In this document: in pieces, positions 7,997-14,547 of the stretch | How the letters are laid out: each line of letters begins with the position of its first letter | Position numbering within the stretch: the stretch's first letter is position 1 | Source of the DNA: an uncultured Proteiniphilum sp. | GTDB lineage: Bacteria > Bacteroidota > Bacteroidia > Bacteroidales > Dysgonomonadaceae | Length of the DNA stretch: 20,536 nucleotides | Assembly (NCBI RefSeq): GCF_937873925.1 | Contig: NZ_CALNAT010000190.1 | Span: forward strand, 1-20,536 | Reading direction: 5' to 3' | Notes under the pieces: generated by a model | What the model saw: only the letters and a program-made list of their open reading frames with translations | Databases searched by the model: none | Told to the model about the DNA's origin: nothing | Program-made: the position numbers and the translations under genes

Positions 7997-8033
7997 GTGA
8001 TATCCCGACAAGTCGGGACATGTAGTGATAATT
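7997..8033. repeat. Intergenic palindromic repeat, copy 2, inside the ATPase operon
   Basis: Second copy of the element at 2643-2680. Its core is TCCCGAC-AA-GTCGGGA (8003-8018), followed by ACATGTAGTGATAATT. It is preceded by a direct repeat GATGTGAT (7978-7985, 7994-8001). It sits between atpA and atpB, so it is transcribed with the operon if the operon has one transcript. Confidence 0.7.
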
Positions 8034-8049
8034 CAATCCTCATATCAAC

Positions 8050-8073
8050 AAATCGATAAATCCACAAATCATA
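8050..8073 (+). repeat. Three AAATCnAy-type octamers just before atpB
   Basis: AAATCGAT, AAATCCAC and AAATCATA stand head to tail and end 7 nt before the atpB ATG. A two-unit array AAATCGAC x2 ends 6 nt before folD (16013-16028). The array is A-rich and has no Shine-Dalgarno. Confidence 0.5.
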
Positions 8074-8080
8074 TAGAGCT

Positions 8081-9397
8081 ATGTCAAAAGCATTTCAGAA
8101 AATATATACAAAAATTACCCAGATCACAAAAGCTACCTGTTCGGTAAAAGCAACCCATGTGGGATACGATGAACTGGCTACGGTAGAAGGCCGTCTGGCA
8201 CAGGTGGTGAAGATCATCGGCGATGAAGTGACCCTTCAGATCTTTGAAGGAACAGAAGGTATCCCCAACAATGCCGAAGTGATCTTTATGGGAAAATCCC
8301 CTTCACTGAAAGTGAGCGAACAACTGGCAGGCCGTTTTTTCAACGCCTATGGCGACCCGATAGACGGCGGCCCGGTTCCCGAAGGAGAGGAGCGCCCCAT
8401 CGGCGGCCCTTCCGTCAACCCGGTACGCCGGAAACAACCTTCGGAACTGATCGCTACCGGTATCTCGGGGATCGACCTGAACAATACGCTGGTGTCGGGG
8501 CAGAAGATCCCTTTCTTCGCCGATCCTGACCAGCCGTTCAACCAGGTGATGGCGACCGTGGCACTTCGCGCGCAGACCGACAAGATCATCCTCGGTGGTA
8601 TGGGGATGACGAACGACGACTACCTCTACTTTAAGAATGTATTCAGCAATGCAGGAGCACTGGACAGGATCATCAGCTTTATGAACACGACCGAAGATCC
8701 GGCCGTGGAACGCCTGCTGATACCCGATATGGCGCTGACGGCCGCCGAATATTTCGCGGTGGATAAAAACGAGAAAGTACTGGTACTGCTTACCGATATG
8801 ACATCCTATGCCGATGCGCTCTCCATCGTGTCGAACCGTATGGATCAGATCCCGTCGAAAGACTCTAAGCCCGGATCGCTCTATTCCGACCTGGCCAAGA
8901 TATACGAGAAAGCGGCACAATTCCCTTCGGGCGGCTCCATCACCATTGTGGCGGTGACCACCCTGTCAGGGGGCGATATCACCCATGCCGTACCCGACAA
9001 TACAGGGTATATTACGGAAGGGCAGCTCTTCCTGCGCCGCGACAGCGACGTGGGTAAAGTGATCGTGGATCCGTTCCGCTCGCTCTCCCGTCTGAAACAA
9101 CTGGTACAGGGCAGGAAGACCCGCGAAGATCATCCACAGGTGATGAATGCCGCCGTACGCCTTTATGCCGATGCCGCCAACGCCAAGACAAAACTGGAGA
9201 ACGGGTTCGACCTGACCGACTACGATACGCGGGCGCTCTCGTTTGCCCTGGATTATTCAGAAAAGATACTCGCGATTGATGTGAACCTCGATACGACCGA
9301 GATGCTGGACAATACATGGAAGTTGCTGTCGAGGCATTTCAAGCCGGCAGAGGTGAATATGAAACAGGAATTGATAGATACCTACTGGCAGCAATAA
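8081..9397 (+). CDS. atpB: V-type ATPase regulatory subunit B
   Basis: 438 residues. Non-catalytic partner of A in the head. The nucleotide-fold domain is intact but the P-loop is replaced by IPFFADPDQPFNQ (about residues 143-155) with no GKT, as expected for B. It keeps the conserved LLTDMTSYADAL stretch, PGSLYSDLA, GGSITIVAVTTL, DITHAVPDNTGYITEGQ, and the SLSRL motif (Arg 337) that reaches into the catalytic site of A. The start MSKAFQKIYTKI follows a repeat-bearing 104-bp spacer. The stop TAA (9395-9397) shares its last A with the atpD start, consistent with translational coupling. Confidence 0.98.
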   Translation: MSKAFQKIYTKITQITKATCSVKATHVGYDELATVEGRLAQVVKIIGDEVTLQIFEGTEGIPNNAEVIFMGKSPSLKVSEQLAGRFFNAYGDPIDGGPVPEGEERPIGGPSVNPVRRKQPSELIATGISGIDLNNTLVSGQKIPFFADPDQPFNQVMATVALRAQTDKIILGGMGMTNDDYLYFKNVFSNAGALDRIISFMNTTEDPAVERLLIPDMALTAAEYFAVDKNEKVLVLLTDMTSYADALSIVSNRMDQIPSKDSKPGSLYSDLAKIYEKAAQFPSGGSITIVAVTTLSGGDITHAVPDNTGYITEGQLFLRRDSDVGKVIVDPFRSLSRLKQLVQGRKTREDHPQVMNAAVRLYADAANAKTKLENGFDLTDYDTRALSFALDYSEKILAIDVNLDTTEMLDNTWKLLSRHFKPAEVNMKQELIDTYWQQ

Positions 9398-10011
9398 TGG
9401 CTATTCGATTTCAATATAACAAAACGTCCCGTCAGCAGTTGGAGAAACAGCTGGCTGTCCGTGTGCGGGCTCTTCCCACGCTGCAGAACAAAGAATCGGC
9501 GCTGCGTGTGGAAGTGAAAAAGACCAAAGCGGAAATAGAACAGCTCGACCAGGAACTCGAAGCAAAGATCAAATCGTACGACAAGATGGTGAGCATGTGG
9601 ACGGAATTCGATCCTACCCTGCTCCGCGTAAAGGATGTGCACCTCTCAAAGAGAAAAATTGCGGGGGTGCTCCTGCCGATGCTCGACAAGGTGGATTTTG
9701 AGATCCGCCCGTTCAGCCTTTTCAACCGTCCCAAATGGTTTCTCGACGGGGTAAAGACCCTCGAAGGATTGGCTGAGATAGGGATCCGCCGTGATTTTCA
9801 GGAGATAAGGCTCTCCCGGCTCGAATACGCGAGGAAGAAAACCACACAGAAGGTCAATCTCTTCGAAAAGGTGCAGATACCGGGTTATCAGGAAGCCATC
9901 CTGAAAATAAAACGCTATCTGGAAGATGAGGAGAACCTCTCCAAATCGTCGCAGAAGATTATGCGATCCCATCAGGAACAACGTAGAGAACAGGAGGGAA
10001 GCGTATGGTAG
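9397..10011 (+). CDS. atpD: V-type ATPase subunit D (central shaft)
   Basis: 204 residues from the ATG at 9397, which overlaps the atpB stop as TAATG. A longer frame from 9316 would extend 27 codons back into atpB. That is rejected because the protein from 9397 begins MAIRFQYNKTSRQQLEKQL, as the family does. Subunit D is the rotating shaft inside A3B3. The sequence is two long, highly charged helices at the N- and C-termini (about 8-70 and 130-195) with a short middle part, the expected antiparallel coiled coil. It ends ...QEGSVW and overlaps atpI by 7 nt. A normal partner of D, subunit F, has no gene here. Confidence 0.95.
   Translation: MAIRFQYNKTSRQQLEKQLAVRVRALPTLQNKESALRVEVKKTKAEIEQLDQELEAKIKSYDKMVSMWTEFDPTLLRVKDVHLSKRKIAGVLLPMLDKVDFEIRPFSLFNRPKWFLDGVKTLEGLAEIGIRRDFQEIRLSRLEYARKKTTQKVNLFEKVQIPGYQEAILKIKRYLEDEENLSKSSQKIMRSHQEQRREQEGSVW
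9992..9998 (+). promoter_or_regulatory. Strong Shine-Dalgarno for atpI within atpD
   Basis: AGGAGGG stands 6 nt before the ATG at 10005. This decides the atpI start in favour of 10005 over the in-frame ATG at 10017. Such a perfect Shine-Dalgarno is unusual in Bacteroidetes and is not seen before the other genes here. Confidence 0.6.
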
Positions 10012-11822
10012 CGACAATGAAGAAATTTGTTTTTATCTCTTTCCATAAGGACTATGAGCGGTTCCTTCATGCACTGCGCGACCTGGGTATGATACATGTG
10101 GCGGAGCAGGATAACAGGAAGGTGGATGAAGAGAAATTGCAGGACTACCTTTCCGCGTCGAAACGGTTGAGTGAATCGGTCAAAAAGCTAAAGCAGCTAC
10201 GCGATAAAAAAACAGCCGTTCCCTTTGATGCAGCCGACGCGGAACGTGGGATGGATATACCCGCGGAGATAGAGAAGATCGAAAACAAAAAATCTGCCCT
10301 CAACCAACAGTTGCAAGTGAGCCTAAAAGAACGCGATAACTTGCGTCCCTGGGGAAATTTCGATCCGGAGAATATCCACCGGCTGAAAGAAGCAGGATAT
10401 CATATCCGGTTTTTTATCGTGCCCGCCAAAGAGTACGACCCTGAATGGGAATCACTTTACAATGCCGTCGTTATTCAAAAAGAGACTTCCAAAACCTATT
10501 TTGTTACCATTACAACAGGCTCACAGCCGGTCGACGAATTACAATTCGAGGAGATGAAAGTACCGGAGGTATCATTAGACGCCCTCGACAAACTTATCGA
10601 CTCGCTACAGGAAAAGATACAAAAACAGGAGGAAACGTTGAAAGCGCTTTCAGCCGAAATCCCATCGGCAGAGGCTGCCCTGAAAACGCTGGAATCCGAT
10701 ATCTTTTTCACCAGGGTAGCCCGCAGTGCGACACCCGCAGCAGAAGAGAAACTGATGCTTTTGCAGGGCTGGGCGCCGGAAGAGAACGTGCCGGAGATCA
10801 CGAACTACCTGGAGTCACAGGACGTATATTACCGCATATCCGATCCCGCGCCCGAAGACAATGTACCCATCAAGTTCAAAAACAACCGGTTTATGCGGCT
10901 CTTCGAGCCGATCGCGGAGCTCTATATGCTGCCCAAATACAACGAGATCGACCTCACTCCCTTCTTCGCACCCTTCTACATGATCTTTTTCGGGTTATCG
11001 CTGGGGGATATCGGCTATGGGGCTTTCCTGCTGATAGTGGCTACGCTGGCGAAGATATTGGGAAAGGAGAAGATAGCCGGTTCGATGCGCGGCATACTCT
11101 CACTGGTACAGATACTCGGATTTTCCACTATGGTGTGCGGCCTGCTTACCGGCGGATTTTTCGGTTTCAGCATCTACGAAACCAATATACCCTTCTTCCG
11201 GAACATGAAGGATCAGGTGTATTTTGATAATTCACAGATGTTTATGCTCTCCCTTATATTAGGGGTCGTGCAGATCATGTTCGCCATGCTCCTGAAGATC
11301 GTGAACCGCATCAAGCAGTTCGGATGGATGCAGACACTTTCTACTATCGGCTGGTTCGTGTTACTGTTAAGTGTGATCGTGGCCTATCTGTTCCCGGATT
11401 TTATGCCGATGGGCGGTACGATACACCTCATCGTAATGGGACTTTCGGCCGTACTGATCTTCTTCCTGAACTCTCCCGGAAAGAACCCGTTCATGAACGT
11501 GGGCCTCGGCTTATGGGATACCTATAACATGGCAACCGGCCTGCTGGGCGATGTGTTGTCGTATGTACGCCTCTTCGCATTAGGCCTGTCCGGCGGTATT
11601 CTGGCAAGTGTGTTCAACAGCCTGGCTCTGGGACTGCGTCCCGATAACCTGGTCGGGGGATCAATCGTATTCCTGCTTATCTTCCTCTTCGGACACGCCA
11701 TCAATATGTTCATGAATGTACTCGGCGCCTTTGTGCACCCGTTGCGTCTCACCTTTGTGGAGTTCTACAAAAATGCGGAATTTGAAGGAGGAGGGAAAAA
11801 ATACAACCCTTTTAAGAAGTAA
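10005..11822 (+). CDS. atpI: V-type ATPase membrane subunit I (a-subunit)
   Basis: 605 residues. It forms the ion half-channels beside the K ring and anchors the stator. The N-terminal ~310 residues are soluble with coiled-coil stretches (about 45-110 and 185-240) that would contact subunit E. The C-terminal half has about 7-8 membrane helices starting near TPFFAPFYMIFFG. Two arginines known to matter in yeast Vph1p are present: Arg 522 in SYVRLFALG (equivalent to R735, facing the ring carboxylate) and Arg 581 in HPLRLTFVEFYKN (equivalent to R799). The first seven bases overlap atpD, and a strong Shine-Dalgarno precedes the start. Another long frame on the same strand inside this gene (10445-11227) is a shadow. 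Confidence 0.96.
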   Translation: MVATMKKFVFISFHKDYERFLHALRDLGMIHVAEQDNRKVDEEKLQDYLSASKRLSESVKKLKQLRDKKTAVPFDAADAERGMDIPAEIEKIENKKSALNQQLQVSLKERDNLRPWGNFDPENIHRLKEAGYHIRFFIVPAKEYDPEWESLYNAVVIQKETSKTYFVTITTGSQPVDELQFEEMKVPEVSLDALDKLIDSLQEKIQKQEETLKALSAEIPSAEAALKTLESDIFFTRVARSATPAAEEKLMLLQGWAPEENVPEITNYLESQDVYYRISDPAPEDNVPIKFKNNRFMRLFEPIAELYMLPKYNEIDLTPFFAPFYMIFFGLSLGDIGYGAFLLIVATLAKILGKEKIAGSMRGILSLVQILGFSTMVCGLLTGGFFGFSIYETNIPFFRNMKDQVYFDNSQMFMLSLILGVVQIMFAMLLKIVNRIKQFGWMQTLSTIGWFVLLLSVIVAYLFPDFMPMGGTIHLIVMGLSAVLIFFLNSPGKNPFMNVGLGLWDTYNMATGLLGDVLSYVRLFALGLSGGILASVFNSLALGLRPDNLVGGSIVFLLIFLFGHAINMFMNVLGAFVHPLRLTFVEFYKNAEFEGGGKKYNPFKK

Positions 11823-11825
11823 TAG

Positions 11826-11863
11826 ACAAAAAAATTCAAATCAATAACAAATAACAAAACATT
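11826..11863 (+). promoter_or_regulatory. G-free A-rich leader of atpK
   Basis: The 38 nt before the atpK ATG contain no G and are mainly A with some C and T. They should stay unfolded. Upstream A-rich leaders favour translation in Bacteroidetes, so this may raise output of the multicopy ring subunit compared with the coupled single-copy subunits D and I. Confidence 0.45.
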
Positions 11864-12325
11864 ATGGACACCAATTTACTAATTGCCTATATAGGCATCG
11901 GACTTATGATCGCTCTTTCAGGTATCGGCAGCGCCTACGGGGTTACCATTGCCGGAAATGCGGCTATCGGGGCGCTGAAGAAAGACAGCAGCAAATTCGG
12001 GAATTTCCTGGTGCTGACGGCGCTGCCCGGTACACAGGGGCTATACGGTTTCGCCGGATACTTCATGTTTCAGAGTATCTTCAATATCCTGACACCCGAA
12101 ATCACCGCCATTCAGGCTGCCGCTGCTTTTGCGGCAGGTCTCTCGATGGGTTTGGTGGGATTGCTTTCAGCCATCCGCCAGGGACAGGTCTGCGCCAACG
12201 GTATCGCCTCTATCGGACAGGGAAATGATGTATTCGGAAATACCCTGATCCTTGCGGTATTCCCGGAATTGTATGCCATCGTGGCATTGGCCGGTGTATT
12301 CCTTATCGGTTCTGCCGTTGCCTGA
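11864..12325 (+). CDS. atpK: V-type ATPase subunit K (rotor ring proteolipid, Na+-type)
   Basis: 153 residues, four membrane helices in two hairpins, the duplicated c-subunit form. It makes the ion-carrying ring. The first hairpin holds LPGTQGLYGF (residues 54-63) and the second holds IRQGQV and VFPELYAI. The Na+ ligands of E. hirae NtpK (L61, T64, Q65, Q110, E139) correspond to L54, T57, Q58, Q106 and E135, with the same 29-residue step between the second Gln and the Glu. There is a single carboxylate per four helices. The set predicts Na+ coupling, although some homologues with similar residues may also take H+. It is the last gene of the operon and is followed by a terminator. Confidence 0.97.
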   Translation: MDTNLLIAYIGIGLMIALSGIGSAYGVTIAGNAAIGALKKDSSKFGNFLVLTALPGTQGLYGFAGYFMFQSIFNILTPEITAIQAAAAFAAGLSMGLVGLLSAIRQGQVCANGIASIGQGNDVFGNTLILAVFPELYAIVALAGVFLIGSAVA

Positions 12326-12365
12326 TAAACTGGGGAAAACGGATAAGAAAAGTAAATTCTATGAG

Positions 12366-12394
12366 GCTGTCGCATCCTGCGGCAGCTTTTTTTT
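12366..12394 (+). terminator. Intrinsic terminator of the V-ATPase operon
   Basis: GCTGTCGCA (12366-12374) pairs with TGCGGCAGC (12378-12386) over 9 bp with one G-U, loop TCC, then eight Ts (12387-12394). It lies 40 nt after the atpK stop. It works only for the + strand, since the other side has no T-tract. Confidence 0.9.
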
Positions 12395-12432
12395 ATAAAA
12401 GGGGGACAATACCGTAAAACAGGAAAAGTAAT

Positions 12433-13365
12433 CTATGAATGATAATCGACCTCCTGCCGGTCGATGCCGATATCTTTCATTGAAGCGGGATCTTCCACCG
12501 GCTCTAAGTGGGTTTGAACCGTCACCGGCTCATCGAACATATTCACGATGGTCTCCTCAATATCGTCCGCATGGTCGTGTGCCTGCTTGACCGTCCATTT
12601 ACCGGGAACCAGCACATGCAGGGTGATGAATTTGCGACGGCCCGCGGCACGGGTCAGCAGGGAATGATATTCAATCCGTTGATCTTTCAGTGAATCGAGA
12701 TAGACAGTGATTTTTTCCAGATCTTCCTCCGGAAGGGTGGCATCCATCAGGCCGCTGGCGGAACGGGTGATCAATCTGTAACCCGTATAGATAATATTAA
12801 GCGCTACCAGGATGGCAATGATGGGGTCGACGATCAACCAGCCGGTGAACTTCACGAGTACAATGGCCACGATCACCCCTGCCGAAGTATATACATCGGT
12901 CATCAGGTGCTTGCCATCCGCCTCCAGCAGAAGAGAATTTCTTTTTTTCCCGTTATGGATCAGTGTAAGGCCTACTGCCAGATTAACTAATGACGCCAGC
13001 AACGAAAAGAACAGACCGGTATTGATATTTTCAATGGGACGGGGATCGACAAAGCGCGGAACGGCAGACCAGATAATGGTGAAAGCGGCAATCAGGATAA
13101 GGGCACCTTCTGCCGCACTGGAGAAATACTCCGCTTTACTATGCCCGAATTCATGTTCCTTATCGGCCGGTTTCTGCGATATATTGAACATGACCAGGGC
13201 AAAAATCGCCGCAAACAAATTCACGAATGACTCCAGCGCATCCGACAGGAAACCCATGGAACCGGTGACAAAATAAGCGTAAAATTTCAGTAGGATAGTG
13301 ACTATTGCCGCGGCAATAGAAAGATATATGAATTTACGGAGCGGATTTTGTTTCATTGCAGCCAT
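12433..13365 (-). CDS. Cation diffusion facilitator (FieF-like metal efflux)
   Basis: 310 residues from the ATG at 13365. A TTG at 13374 would add three residues and an ATG at 13356 would remove three. CDF proteins are dimeric antiporters that expel Zn2+, Fe2+, Mn2+ or similar ions in exchange for protons. About six membrane helices (residues 10-205) are followed by a cytoplasmic metal-sensing domain. TM5 has the canonical HxxxD (H153, D157). TM2 reads SDALESFVN, so the places of the usual D/HxxxD are Glu 45 and Asn 49. A His-rich loop, HEFGHSKAEYFSS, follows TM2. The gene is alone on the minus strand, convergent with the ATPase operon. The metal is unknown. Confidence 0.93.
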   Translation of the reverse strand: MAAMKQNPLRKFIYLSIAAAIVTILLKFYAYFVTGSMGFLSDALESFVNLFAAIFALVMFNISQKPADKEHEFGHSKAEYFSSAAEGALILIAAFTIIWSAVPRFVDPRPIENINTGLFFSLLASLVNLAVGLTLIHNGKKRNSLLLEADGKHLMTDVYTSAGVIVAIVLVKFTGWLIVDPIIAILVALNIIYTGYRLITRSASGLMDATLPEEDLEKITVYLDSLKDQRIEYHSLLTRAAGRRKFITLHVLVPGKWTVKQAHDHADDIEETIVNMFDEPVTVQTHLEPVEDPASMKDIGIDRQEVDYHS

Positions 13366-13444
13366 GCTTAACAAAGGAACCTCTCTATTTTCGTAAAGAA
13401 CGGAAAACAGGTAAGAATGGATCCATTATTCTCAAATGATAGAA

Positions 13445-13452
13445 CAAAAGTA
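13445..13452 (-). promoter_or_regulatory. Candidate -7 box of the CDF gene
   Basis: On the minus strand this reads TACTTTTG, matching TAnnTTTG. It would start a transcript about 70 nt before the CDF ATG. No matching -33 TTTG is found at normal spacing. Confidence 0.4.
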
Positions 13453-13681
13453 ATCATTTTAAATGAACTTTTTCGTTAAACGAGTGTAGAACAAATTTAT
13501 TTGTTTTACCGTAGAAAACATCTCAGTTTACTTGAATATGTTGTCGTAAAAAAAGTCTGATGAAATCGAACTGTTTCGATAAGTAAGAGCAGAAACAAAA
13601 CTTGTTTTGATTATGTTGAGCGTAGAAACGAGCATCTATATTATTCTTGCTGAAATAAAACATTATTGCGAGTTCCATATG

Positions 13682-13713
13682 ATACCTTTGAAAATAAATA
13701 TTTTCAAAGGTAT
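13682..13713. repeat. 15-bp perfect inverted repeat, 2-nt spacer
   Basis: ATACCTTTGAAAATA (13682-13696), AA, then its exact reverse complement (13699-13713). It lies about 140 bp before the secreted-protein gene and has no following T-tract. It could be a protein-binding operator, a cruciform or the remnant of a small mobile element. Confidence 0.65.
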
Positions 13714-13806
13714 GAAATAGTGCCACAAAACTTGAATAGTCTTAAAATAAATTGCGTTGATCCTATTTTTTTTTACAATATATCAGGGGTTGAAAAAATT
13801 ATTCGC

Positions 13807-13814
13807 TACATTTG
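13807..13814 (+). promoter_or_regulatory. Candidate -7 box of the small secreted-protein gene
   Basis: TACATTTG matches TAnnTTTG and lies 36 nt before the ATG at 13850, giving a leader of about 30 nt. GTTG at 13789-13792 resembles the -33 box but the spacing (14 nt) is short. Confidence 0.5.
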
Positions 13815-13849
13815 GCATAATAAATGTAACCCAATAAATTATAATCAAA

Positions 13850-14359
13850 ATGAAATCTATTTTAACAACACTGTTTCTATCCCTCTGTTCTTTTGTATTG
13901 AATGCACAAACAACAAATGATGTAAGTAGTAAACCTTCGCTACAGGGTGTCTGGCAAATGTGTAATCCAACAGGTAACTATTTAGCAACAAACCCGCAAA
14001 CCGGGGAAATAACCCTGGATACGACAAAACTTCAACCAGTTTACTTTTATAAAGTTTTCGGTAACAAAGACGAACTCACAGCCATGTTTATCACTCCGGT
14101 CTTGTCGCTTATTACTATTTCAGGTACATATGAGGTATTATCCCCTAATCAATATATTGAGCACGTGGATTATCATTCCAATCCGAATTATACAAACCGG
14201 GACATCACCCTGGATTATACCTTCATTACAGACGACTATGTGCTCTCATCGTATAAAAATGAAATGGGAATGACGGCACAGGAAGTTTGGAAACGATTAA
14301 AACAAGGCAACCCCGCTACAGAATTGAACAAACTCAAAGAAGCCGGTATAATCAAATAA
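13850..14359 (+). CDS. Small secreted protein, DUF4488-like
   Basis: 169 residues. A signal peptide is clear: Met-Lys, a hydrophobic run, and the cleavage context LNA|Q near residue 19, with no lipobox Cys, so the product should be periplasmic or exported. The mature part has SLQGVWQMC near its start, a VYFYKVFGNKDE strand, ISGTYEVLSPNQYIEH in the middle and EVWKRLKQ near the end. This order (GVWQ, FKVF, GTYE.., .W.R) resembles the small lipocalin-like DUF4488 proteins of Bacteroides. That assignment is from memory of the pattern and is tentative. It has its own predicted promoter and no operon partner, and is more AT-rich than its neighbours. No function is assigned. Confidence 0.8.
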   Translation: MKSILTTLFLSLCSFVLNAQTTNDVSSKPSLQGVWQMCNPTGNYLATNPQTGEITLDTTKLQPVYFYKVFGNKDELTAMFITPVLSLITISGTYEVLSPNQYIEHVDYHSNPNYTNRDITLDYTFITDDYVLSSYKNEMGMTAQEVWKRLKQGNPATELNKLKEAGIIK

Positions 14360-14379
14360 CACAGTTTTCATTTCGCGTG

Positions 14380-14411
14380 CTTGGAAATACATCGATTTTC
14401 TTGTACTTTTG
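14380..14411 (+). promoter_or_regulatory. Candidate promoter of ffh
   Basis: CTTG (14380-14383) as the -33 box and TACTTTTG (14404-14411) as the -7 box, 20 nt apart. This is the best match to the Bacteroidetes promoter in the window. Transcription would start near 14418. Confidence 0.6.
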
Positions 14412-14547
14412 TAACTTTTAGGCAGAACCGTGTACGCGCCAAAGGATAGTGCAGACAATGAGCCGTTTTCGTACTGTGCTGATAACCGCAATTTGACTTT
14501 TGCGTACCGTTCGCCGGAAACGCGAAACAAAAACAGTGTAAAGAATT
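14412..14547 (+). other. Long 5' leader of ffh with alternative pairings
   Basis: About 130 nt between the predicted start and the ATG, with no gene. GTACGC (14432-14437) can pair with CGTAC at 14470-14474 or with GCGTAC at 14502-14507, but not both. The last 25 nt are A-rich. No known riboswitch was recognised. Confidence 0.35.

Larger units (their letters stand above)
13375..13849. other. AT-rich divergent gap with several palindromes, no gene
   Basis: 475 bp between the divergent CDF gene and the small secreted-protein gene. It holds short perfect inverted repeats TCATTT-T-AAATGA (13454-13466), AACAAAT-TT-ATTTGTT (13490-13505), ATCGAA-CTGT-TTCGAT (13565-13580), CAAAAC-TT-GTTTTG (13596-13609), and a large one at 13682-13713. 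GTAGAA recurs three times among them (13486, 13511, 13622). Frames of 67 and 84 codons here are low-complexity and partly created by the large palindrome. They are not called as genes. Confidence 0.55.

Noticed and set aside
8507..8545. Missing P-loop in atpB
   Set aside because: V-type B subunits are non-catalytic and normally lack GKT, so this is expected.
8303..8920. 205-codon minus-strand frame inside atpB
   Set aside because: Antisense shadow of atpB, no motif, no promoter.
9316..9396. Upstream start that would lengthen atpD by 27 codons
   Set aside because: The extension lies within atpB coding sequence. The ATG at 9397 gives the family N-terminus and a classic TAATG junction.
10445..11227. 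260-codon plus-strand frame inside atpI
   Set aside because: It is in another frame of a certain gene and translates to an Arg/Gly-rich protein without membrane segments or motifs.
13523..13726. Minus-strand 67-codon frame in the CDF gap, and a plus-strand 84-codon frame at 13666-13920
   Set aside because: Both contain nearly the same TFENxYFQRY string because both read through the 13682-13713 palindrome. They are low-complexity, and the second overlaps the signal peptide of the secreted protein.
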